Source: Heterotrichella gracilis
Lineage: Eukaryota; Sar; Xanthophyceae; Tribonematales; Xanthonemataceae
Length of the DNA stretch: 64,000 nucleotides
Reading direction: 5' to 3'
Assembly (NCBI GenBank): GCA_032358255.1
Contig: JAULBX010022187.1
Location: forward strand, 62,001-126,000
Every line of letters starts with the position of its first letter. Position 1 is the stretch's first letter. The notes beneath the pieces were generated by a model, which saw only the letters and a list, made by a program, of their open reading frames with translations, had not been told where the DNA came from and did no database searches. Below, piece after piece: positions 45,562 through 55,330 of the stretch. The position numbers were made by a program, and so were the translations under genes.

Positions 45562-46382
45562 ATGGCCCCCACCGCCTCCGTGGCTCCCATTGCTGCTTCT
45601 GCCGCACTGGCGCTGGTGTGCGTGCTGAGCTGTGCACCCCTTGGCATGGCGCAGTCAGCAGGTGCTTCCCCTGCTCTCGCCCAGGTGCGCATTGCATATG
45701 TTTGATTTTGGTATAGCCTAACAGATGAAGAACCCAATGATAATCTGACAAACATGCGCGTGTGAGAAAATAAAAAGGGGCGCAGGTACTGAAATATGCC
45801 TACATTAGACGCATGCATGCACAGGCAAAACCCTTAATGAAGGGTTCAGTGAGAACCCTGTCCAGTTCACTACCTGTGGCGATTGACAAGCGTGTTGCGA
45901 CATGTTAATCACATTCACCAACACTCTAAAATGCTGCTGTCACTTTCCAGGGTGCCATCACATCACCCTCCGCCATCCCGCCCACGCAAACCCTGCCACC
46001 ACCGCCACAGCAAGGCAGTCCTCTGAATGTTCAGATCACACAGAGATGCGCTAACCAATGCAGCGGGGCCGCATCCCAGTGCTGCAATGCCTCACTCACC
46101 TTTGCTTCGGGAGCAATGATTGACCTTGGCAGGGTATATGGTCCGTAACAATTGCTCGACTACTGCGCAGGCAGAGCACCCATCTTCTACCCAGCAGTGC
46201 CCAGTGTGGCAGAATCATGCGAGTATCTGTATCAGGAGGTTGGACACCATGTTGGTGATGCCTGCCCGGCGGTACTTACTACCGGGAAATGCGACCCGTG
46301 CTTTGCCAGCTGCCTGGCTGAGGGCACCCATGTAAATGCCTTAGGTTCAGTCGCATGTGAGGTTGGGGTTTTTGGTTGTTGA
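45562..46382 (+). pseudogene. Cysteine-rich gene E (long-insert form), in-frame stop
   Basis: Exons 45562..45684 and 45951..46382, phase 0. Leader MAPTASVAPIAASAALALV... to SPALAQ, donor CAG|GTGCGCATTG. Exon 2: GAITSPSAIPPTQTLPPPP, then C-x3-C-x7-CC, the long insert, and the C-terminal half. A TAA at 46146-46148 interrupts the insert while the frame stays open on both sides to the terminal Cys and TGA at 46380. So it is either a young pseudogene or read through. Two cysteines are replaced: the second of C-x-C (Tyr) and the first of the late CC pair (Ser), leaving 12. Confidence 0.75.
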
Positions 46383-47000
46383 ATTCAACTTGCAAGGGTT
46401 TATTGGAAGAAAGTGTTGAACTAAACTTGGAACAACAGATTGAACTGCATTTCCAGTAGCAGCTGACAGTCCAGGGGAATTTCCAGCCGCCATCGGCTAC
46501 ACGTGCCATGCATGCCCTTGTGCGCACATTTGAGGCCAAACTTTAATTCGTTAAAAAATATTTCACTGCTGCAAATCCCCTAAGATTGAATGCCTAAGAT
46601 TAAAACTTGTAATGCATGCATACGTAAGGGCTCTAGCTTCACATATAGCCCTTGCCCTGCCGCCAAATGCGACAATACCTTCACTTCTGTCTAGGCAGTC
46701 TGCCGGCCACGACGATTTCTCATGTGCTTAAGTCCTATAACCCAATTTCCCGTTGAGGGCTGGCAAATGCCGCTAATGATGTTGAAGTGGCTGCAGGTCT
46801 CATTAGATCTTCAAGAGCAGTGTAAGTAACCACGCTAGTTGGTTAAAATATGCATTCTAAAACATACCTAAAAGGTTGTGCTGTCTCAAATGCGTGTCCT
46901 TTGAGGGCTCCTATGGCATAGGCAGGAAGTCCATGACCTGAAAGAACATTTTGGACTCCTGCCTGCTGTGGTGGTAATATTCATGGAACTGCCCAAAGGT
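46383..47000. other. Spacer between convergent E and F
   Basis: AT-rich; no gene or clear repeat seen. Presumed 3' UTRs of both neighbours. Confidence 0.5.
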
Positions 47001-48063
47001 TTAACATCTAGGCAGACTGTTTGGCTCACACCTAAACCCGACAATGGCATAGAGGCAGCATTTCAGGCAGGGGTTACATGCGCCACCCCCAGGGCATGCA
47101 CCCGCCACCCTTGCATTAGCCAAGCTCTGCCTGTAAACGCAGCTGCACTGGCTCGAAAAGAATATGTCCTTATTTTTGCAGTCATCCAATGACCTCCTCC
47201 ACTACGTAGAATGTGGCGTTGCAGCATTGGGACGCGCCGCTGCATAAGTCGGCGCACTCAGCTGTGATTATGTCAGACAAGGCCTGGGAGTCTGACTGCG
47301 AGGGTGAGATGGCGAGGCCTCTGAGGGCAGTCTGCAAAGCCAGCGCAGCGGTGGAGTGCGTTGGATGTGCTGCGGTGGGCATGATGCAATGGCCACAAGT
47401 TAGTGCACTATAATGCTTCCTCATCAGGCTATCCTTTGTGACTCGTCAAGGAATTCCTCTGTGGTTAGTGACACCCTTGCCCATGCAATGGCAAAGGTGA
47501 TTGATAGAAGCAGATCACCAAGGGGTGAGAGGGAAAGCCAGCAAGGCAAGGTTGTCGCGAACAAAATGCCATGCACATATTGCCAAGCTGCCAAGCCCCT
47601 TGCATTCACAATTCTGTTATCGAGTAATGTCCATGAGGTACAGGGTACTTAAACCTTATAGCACACGTCATTTATAGGCCATACAGTTGTATGCCATTGT
47701 CGGGTGCCATGCCAATGCTCAAGGTAAATTTTATCACGAAGGTAATATTCATGTGTAGAAAGAAAGGACATGCATAAAGGCAAGGTAAATATATTATAAA
47801 CGCAGGGTTCATTGTTAGCCATTTCCATGTCATCTTCCTGTTTCTATGTTTTTCAAAACAAATTCAACATTGAATTAACAAAGTAAATTCTGAGCAGGCT
47901 GCCCCAGCTGTACAGCATGGCATGTTGCATTGCGCACCTGGCTGGGACCTAAGGTGGGGGCTGCATCTGCTGGCTGCGCCACACCAAGGGTTGCAAAACA
48001 CAGCGCGCACAGTAGGGCCAGTGTGGCAGCGGTGGCAAGGGGAGACATGGTGGCGGGAGCCAT
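47001..48063 (-). pseudogene. Cysteine-rich gene F (short form), one frameshift
   Basis: Exons 48063..47938 and 47331..47001. Leader MAPATMSPLATAATLALLC... to LGPSQ with donor CAG|GTGCGCAATG; one leader Cys is replaced by Phe. Exon 2: TALRGLAISPSQSDSQA, then C-x3-C-x6-CC-NATFYVVEEVI. A one-base shift near 47187-47190 moves the frame, after which DDCKNKDIFFSSQCSCVYRQ, ACPGGGAC, C-x2-CC and two final Cys follow to TAA at 47001. All 14 Cys survive across the two frames, so the lesion is recent or a sequencing error. Confidence 0.75.
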
Positions 48064-49081
48064 GGAGAGGGGTGCGTTGGGGCTGAAGACGGGAGGGACG
48101 GGTCTGCCAGAAGTGAAGTGGCCGCGGGGGAGGTCACCACCTGCAGCAGCATGGTCCAGTTGATGGCCAACCTTGGCAGCCATATGCTCCACGCACGTTG
48201 TTTATCTTTCACCCTGCCCATGGTGGACGCTGACAGAGGTGTGTCAGCAAGTTTACTATTTTCTAACAAAGTGTGCAACCCTTAGGCTACTCAGTACTGA
48301 GTAATATTTGAATAGGCTATCTGCATGCGTACTACATACTATGACTATCATATTCCATAACTTATGCCTTAAAGGCATAATGGGGCTATCAGTAGTGTCC
48401 CATACCTAATGAGTGGCTGCAGGTAAATACTTGTTCCTGATGCACCACCAGCACAGGATGCTAGGGGTATCGCACCCACATGCGTTCACAGTGAGCAGTT
48501 TTCAGGAGGTGCATGAAAATGGGTGGGAAGGAGCTCTTAAGCGCAACAACATCCATTACGGGGGCCGATTTGGCCAGAGCACACAGCTATACTGCTTTCC
48601 GTCACAGCCACTGAATTGGCCATCATGCATGCCTGGCGGGCCCCAGCCGCTGACATGTGATACTTTCAATGCACCTGGTCAATGGCTTCTGCCTGGGATT
48701 TAGAGGCTGCGTGCAATCTGAAGTGCTTCAGATGGTACATGCCGTGGTACGCGAGTCTTGTTCGGAACAAATTCGGAACAAGATGCCGAATTCGTTGTGC
48801 TTGAACAATACTGTTTTAATCCTCTGCATAAACATGTTAGCCATGCATTTGCTTTCAAAGACCTCGGAAGTGTCTCTGCCTAGCATGTCACACCTCAAAA
48901 CCTGGCACGAACTGCAACAGTGAGCGTGTCACCCTGTTTACTCATAAGAGTCTCATGTAGACTCTGGTCCTGTGCCATCCCACTCAGCCAGCTGTGCTGC
49001 TGCAGCTAGTTTTGCTCCCACACCGTTTGGCCTGCGCCCTCTTACCCCTACCTCCCCTCTCATTCCAGTGTTCACCACCCC
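48064..49081. other. Divergent promoter region F/G
   Basis: Conserved upstream element at 48131-48160 (minus) and 48989-49015 (plus, degenerate). Shares the CACCTGGTCAATGGCTTCTG segment with the D/E spacer. Confidence 0.55.
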
Positions 49082-49207
49082 ATGGCTCCCGCCTCTATGT
49101 CTCCCCTGGGACCCACCGCCTTACTGGCCCTGGTGTGCGTGCTGTGCTGATCATCCCTTGGCATGGCGCAGCCAACAGGTGCAGCCTCCACTCCTATTCC
49201 CACCCAG
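49082..49207 (+). pseudogene. Orphan leader exon G of the cysteine-rich family
   Basis: MAPASMSPLGPTALLALVCVLC, then TGA at 49148-49150, then SSLGMAQPTGAASTPIPTQ before a conserved donor CAG|GTGCGCATGG. No matching cysteine-domain exon was found downstream to 50.4 kb, so the gene is a dead first exon. Confidence 0.7.
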
Positions 49208-50435
49208 GTGCGCATGGTATACCAGCTGTGGTACAAATGGCATGGTGTGCGCACAAACAAAAATAATTGTATACATTGCGTACGTGGACATGAACAATTT
49301 AAAATCTCTTAGAGTGTTGCGCCATTAAGGGCAACTTTGAGCATTGAGTAAGGGGTGTAAGGAAATGTCATGTACATTGTACGTGTACATCCATGGTGCA
49401 TCTTTTGGACATGAATCACCCGCTTTCCTTCAATTGTTACAATTGCCTGGACAATCAGTATTAATATTAATCTCAGTGTCACACACGGTATCAATCCAAC
49501 ACATACTTGTAACAACAGTTCACACCAAGGCATCAACGTTCACCAGTGCGCACAATATCTACAGACACCTCGCAACAGTTGTGGATACTTAGTCTAGCTG
49601 GACAAGCTATCATCATCATGTCAGCTGAAAGCATTGTTACCTACACAATACGAGGGTGGGCTAGCACAGACATCTTGTTGTGGTTTTGCTGTGGTTTACT
49701 CATGACTGGTTGCTGAGCAACATGTGCACTAAGCACATATGTTGCCAAAGGGGACCTCCAATCGATCCCCAATACTGGCGGACAAATCTTGCAAGTGTGC
49801 TCAATCTCATTAGGGACATGTCCCAGCAACAATCACAGTGATCTTCTGACCTGCCAGCAGAAGGTGGAAACATATTTAATGTATGTCAAAAATTTCACTG
49901 TTGCTTGGTAAGAAGTGTCACTATGCTACTCCACGCCGTCAGGGGCTTTCAACATGTCATGCAACCAATAACAGACGGCGGCCTGTCATGGTTTTTAGCA
50001 TGACCCACATGATTTGCGGCATATACCAACCATGCAGACACGTGGACAGCCGACATGCGACGAGCGCAAAATAGCACACACCTTGGCTGATAAGTAAAAC
50101 GATTAAAACTCTCATCATACATTTCACAGACTCTGGGAGGCCCTCTCTGAGAGGGCACACGTTACAAGTCTTAGACAATTCTTGATTGCGATTGTAAAAT
50201 GCAATTTTTTGTTGAGGCTACTCACCCATAGCGCATTCAGTGCCCGCAGGGGATGCATAGTAATACTGCATGGCAGCCACAGTTTGGTAAGAGATTGAAT
50301 CTGGTCTTTGGCTTTTGTCTGTGTAGCGGTAAATGACTTGAGAGCAATGCAGTGCAATGCTTGGTCTATACCACATTACGAAGTTGCTGGGGCATGGCCA
50401 TGACCCACAAACACATGCCCCACATGTGAAGACAC
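49208..50435. other. Spacer 49.2-50.4 kb
   Basis: Expected site of gene G's second exon, which I cannot find. No other gene or repeat recognised. Confidence 0.5.
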
Positions 50436-51845
50436 TTAGTGTGAGATACTTCTACAGCCTGCCATGCCTGAGCTGCAATGAATAACCAACTTAACTACTT
50501 TATAATCTGCTGGTACTTTTTGGCACTCTGAAAACAATGTATGTAAATCCAAGCCTGTGAGGCACATGTGTGCATGTTGCCTCACCGTGCCGGTTGCAGT
50601 TGGCTTAACGGTGGCGCTGTGGTCAGAACCAACTGACATGGCAGCAACCTCAACCAGCCTGGGCTGGCTAGGATCCGGAGCAAATGTAGCGGGGCAGTCT
50701 GCAGAAGGAATCTCCCAGACACGGCTGGCGTCATCATTGCCATCCCTCCAGTTGAAAGTCACAGAGTGGCCACAGCAGATGGTGATGGGCCCGTGGGTGA
50801 TGGGCGCAGAGTTGTCCATGTTCCAGTCCACTGTCTGATCGGTGTTCAGGCATTCTGCACAGCAAGATCCAAATAAACAAATTAGGCAAATGTTTACGGT
50901 GAATTTCATTATTGATGCCACATGTAATACGCTAAGTAATATGATACCAGCAGGTGGCTTACCTTGATCAATAGGGGCTTACACTCTGCTACTACTTTGC
51001 TGGTATTGACTGACATGTTGCTTTATGTAACACTGGCTATTATTTTCTTTGGCAATGCGCCTGGTAAGGGCCTTGCCGGCTGTAGATAAGAGGATCATCT
51101 TAAATGGCCCAGCAATGCTGTGGCGCTCATGCAAAAGCACAAGCTGTGGCGCGCATGAATAATCATTACATTCTTCTGAGATGGACATCACGGCAGTTTT
51201 CTACAAGGGCTATACATGCTTGCTATTCTATGCAGACTGCCGTCATTCCCTCAGCCCTAAACCCTAAATATTTTTCCGTTTCTGCCACCACTCACCCTGG
51301 CCAGGAGCAGGGGCAGGAGCTGCAGCTCTGATGAACTGAAGGTTTGGGTTGGGGAAGTTGGGGAACTGGGGGGCCAAGCCTGCAGTCAAGGGAGGGATGT
51401 CACAATCCCTGAACCAGCCGTGCAGATGATGGTGTGGATGCATATGCGGCATCTGGATGTGCGGCCGCATGCGCGTCGCTGATGCCACTGACCCATGTGA
51501 CATATGCATTGCAGGAGTACGGTGCATTTGCACTTACTCTTTGGCCTAAACAGAAATATGCACAATGTCTAATATGCAGGCGGATTGTGCTTGGGGACTA
51601 AGTAGAGCAGGTTTGCATCTGTTGCTGATGTGCCAATTAATTGCAAACTCTCATGGGCAGGTGTTCCCTCTCAGTAAACCTGCACAGGGGAGGGTGGTGT
51701 AATGGACCACAGGGGAGGGTTTGGGGCTGCACGCACCTACTATCTGCGTGGAGCCAAGGGGTGCACAGCACAGTGCGCAGAGCAGGGCCAGTGTGCCAGC
51801 GCCGCTGGCAGCTGCGGTAAGGCGAGTTACTGAGGCGGTAGCCAT
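50436..51845 (-). CDS. Secreted cupredoxin-like protein with cysteine-family leader (H), 203 aa
   Basis: Exons 51845..51737, 51379..51296, 50854..50436; both introns phase 1 and the total divides by three (204 codons). Exon 1 reads MATASVTRLTAAASGAGTLA then LLCALCCAPLGSTQ, clearly the leader of the neighbouring family. Exon 2 is a Pro/Asn/Ala linker ending AAAPAPAPGQ. Exon 3 is a plastocyanin-like fold: WNMDNSAPITHG, CCGHSVTFNWRDGNDDASRVWEI, then SATVKPTATGTVR and a late CLTG...H and HCSSGM. This resembles phytocyanins, but the classical His/Cys/His/Met copper set is not clearly complete, as in copper-less early-nodulin-like proteins. A possible donor at 50585 would cut the end off; I prefer the uninterrupted frame to the stop at 50436. 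A small base-count ambiguity near 51737 affects that exon edge by 1 nt. Confidence 0.68.
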
Positions 51846-53442
51846 ATTGGGGAGGGAGTTCTGATGTCAAGGGGTGGGAGGTTGAACAGGTGTGTCACAA
51901 CCTGCAGCAGCATGGGCCAGCAGCAGCATGGGCCAGGTGGTGGCACATCAGGTTGAGAATCCATGGTAGCAGGGTGGTGACACAAGCATTCCCAAAGGTA
52001 ATCATTTTATTTCAGGCTAGAGGCTCTCTTAAGGTTTCCTGTTCCCATATACATGGGTTTAGGGCTTCGAAACTGTGCATGCACTGATTGTTTAGAGCCC
52101 ATAAAACCATCTCATGCATAGGCGCAGTGCGTGAAGTGGTTGTTATGACCAGCATGCGTTTGCTTTCAAAGTACTTACAAGCAACCTGGACACACTGACC
52201 TGAGAACGCTCGCTTTCGCAAACAGCCGAGGCTGACCTGGTCCGAGGCTGACGTGTGACAATTCACTGATATGTTGAACAGGTTGACAACGTGCGGTCTA
52301 TTAGCTAATAGTAAGAGAACGCACGCTAAAGAGTTTAATGGCTGACTTTTGGCGCAGCTCGAGCACGAGAAGCCTTATAGTCCAATTGTGGTGATGCCGT
52401 CTGCATTTGCTGTGAAAGCAATACAGGCAGCTGAAGAGCACGTGTTTGATAAACCCATCCTGGAGGGGTTTAGGGTTTCCAGGTGCCGCAGGGGTACAAC
52501 CTAGCTGGCTCTCTGCATGCAGCCTCACGGTGTGTCTGATTGAAGGCAAGCTGCTGCCCACTGTTGTATTATACACAGGCGACAGGATCCTAATTATAGC
52601 CTCAGGCAGTTGTATCAATGTGACATGGGAGTTGTGAGCTTAGGGTTGCGTTCCTGCACTGGTGGTCACCCATGTAACACTGTTCCTGCAAGTGCAAAAA
52701 CCTACAATCTCTTGCGTAATGATAGCAATGATACCATTACGCAAAAACCTACTATCATTACTACCAAAAACCTACTAACATTGAACTATGGCGTGGGTAA
52801 GTTTAATGCCCACTTTGTTAAACAGTGTTCTGGCATTGAGCATAACCCTCTTGAATGACTGTCAGTGTACGCACCACCGGGGAAAGAAAATGAGGTACGG
52901 TATACATGATGGATGTCCTAAACAGAAAAACAATTGGTACACCACACATAGACACGGAGATTACTAAGAAACAGGATCATGAATGCAAGCAGCCATGTGT
53001 GCATGGCGCACTGATCAACCTCACCATCGCCAAGTGCCAAGGCGTAAAGGGAACACCTTTGAGGGTTTATTTGGATGCTGTCACACGTACAGTAATTGCT
53101 GCAAATCGACCATGACCCCTCCCTTCCCCCCCAAACCACCACACCTACTTACCTGCGTCAAGAACAAGCTGAGCAGGGTGCAGCTAGTGCAGCTGGGTAC
53201 AGAGTGCGGGGCACACCCCTTTTCAAAGGGGGCATAGAGCGCAATAGGTGTGCGGGATAATACCATTTGTCATATACTAAAATCTAATCAAAACCTTTTT
53301 TAATTAAATGAGCATGTATTACCTTTCTCATGGTACAACGTTAATGTAATTTCAAAAATGATATAAATAATGTAAATCGTTTAAAACGAAATCTGCGCTC
53401 CCTTGTTGGGAGCGTGGTGGGGGCACCCCAGGCGCACCCCCC

Positions 53443-53535
53443 ATGACCCACGTCCCGCGCCCGGTCTGCGCACCTGCGCTCTACGACCTGGAGGTGGGAA
53501 GCGCTGTGGCGGCGATTGGCGGGCTGCAGAGGGAG
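53443..53535 (+). CDS. Orphan exon-like frame (weak)
   Basis: Starts MTHVPRPVCAPALYDLEVG and ends GGLQRE at a good GTGAGT donor, phase 0. GC-rich and protein-like in an AT-rich spacer, but no downstream exon could be joined. May be a gene remnant. Confidence 0.25.
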
Positions 53536-54082
53536 GTGAGTGGGTGGGGGGAGACCACATGTATGATATGAAAATGGCACATTTCAATCATCTGCACCAC
53601 GCAAGCTCAAATAAACACATGCGCAGTGGATTGCAAACAATTGCGTGTATATGGACGCAGCAGGCCATTGAAGTGCAAGGGACACAGTGAAGGGGCAGCT
53701 GAGACACCAGGTGGCTATCATAGCTGCGCTATGGTGGTGCGTAGGAGGCCTCCTCGGGGGGAGCTGCAAGGTGTGTGGGTGGCTGGCGGCAGACAGAGGG
53801 CCACGACCAGCTAGGAAGCCACCAGGGAGCCTGTGGGGGCTGGCGGAGGGCAGCAGAGATGTTGCGTTGTGCAGCACGTACCATCTGCCAGATCTGCATG
53901 CGTTTGGTGGAGCGCAAATCCGCCACCAGTTTATACATCTGCCAAGCGGGTATGCGGTGGGCCATGCTGAGCCCATGCATGCAGGTGCCCTTGGCAAAAC
54001 AATTGCAGCATATGCATGCAAAAGTATTTAATGAATGTACTGTTCATTAGATGACGTGTTGTTGCCATACCCAGCGCCCTGT

Positions 54083-54228
54083 AGTTAGTTTGTTAGCTAG
54101 TTAGTTAGTTACGTGCATTCCATCCAGATTAGCAGTCAGTCTTGCATATGCGGCGCCACGCAGCTCGTTTCTGGCACTGTTTGAACCACCTATTGATCCC
54201 ATGCAACTTGAGGTCCTGCTGGAGAAGG
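54083..54228 (+). repeat. Dispersed ~145-bp repeat, copy 2
   Basis: Matches 36486-36628, including TTAGCAGTCAGTCTTGCATA and GGCACTGTTTGAACCACCTA. Confidence 0.8.
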
Positions 54229-55330
54229 TAAACGCGCCTTGCTAGTGGGCACCTTGTATCACTCAGTACCTAGTAGGAGCTTTTCGACGCCCCTGCATGT
54301 GCATCTTCTGCAGTGGGCTCTCGATAAATGAGAACAGTCACCTTTATGTATCACGAGGCACTACAGTCCGCGAAACCGCGCGCGAGGAATAACGCGAGCC
54401 ACGCGAGCCAGAACAGGCTAGACCCAGAGTACAACCCGCATAACAACCTTATCACTGTTCTCTCGGGTATGAAACTAAGCGTACTGTATATGTGAGGTTT
54501 GGATAATTTCAAGCGAGAGCACTGGTCGACAGTGCAGGAACAGGTACTGCATGCACACATGAATCGGTGACAAATGCATGCATGCAATGTCGGCGGACAT
54601 GGAAGGCTTGTAGGAGAAACACGGGCCTTGTATCTTCCGTGTCCACACGCGTTACGCTAAAAATAGAGCTCAAGCAGTGGGGAGGCAAGCGTGACGACAC
54701 TCGTCCTGTATCGGGTTGCATCAATAGCTAGGTCGCATGTGAATGCACAAATTGAGTGCAGAATACTGCAAGCTTCCATATTTGCACTGCTTTTACGTTT
54801 GCGACAAAGTCTCCGAGCTTTAAAATATTCGCTGGGCACAAAATTTCTGTGCTCTTCGGAAATTCCCCAGCCGGTTTGAATTCTAGTGCCTTCCTGTTTT
54901 TTGGGCGCATCCTGTAAATGCTAGTCCTGTCACTTATGTCAATTGAGCTCTCGAGCGAGCGTGTAGTTACGCGTTGTGAACCGCCATTCCAGACGCAACA
55001 CAAGTATCTTGCAATCGCTTTGATGGGCGTTTTCAACTGAATTGCAAACGCATTGGGCATGGCATCACCGGGCATGGATTGCTTCCCGCCAAGTTGGAAC
55101 CACAACCACAGCCAGCCATCTGATTACTCTGTTGTGAACGCCGGATTTAACCTGAAGTAGTTGAAGGATAGCCCGGGTAGAGCCCGGGTTGGTGACTGGT
55201 TTCCGGGTCTCCTCCACAGTACTAACCTAGCTAATCTCTGCAGCAGCCTTCAGCAGCGGTTCAAGGTTAGTGGTTCAGCCTATTCAAACGCAGCGGTTTA
55301 GCAGTCTTCAGCCTTCAGCAGTGCTGCCCC

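Larger units (their letters stand above)
51846..55330. other. Long spacer 51.8-55.3 kb
   Basis: Contains the conserved element of gene H (51895-51927, itself duplicated), an orphan exon-like frame (53443-53535) and the second copy of the dispersed 145-bp repeat. A 10-bp perfect inverted repeat (TTGCGTAATG, 52712-52721 / 52735-52744) is present. Otherwise no gene seen. Confidence 0.45.

Noticed and set aside
46146-46148. TAA read as glutamine (alternative genetic code, known in some ulvophytes)
   Set aside because: Other genes in the window end at TAA or TAG exactly where their families end, so the code looks standard; a premature stop is simpler.
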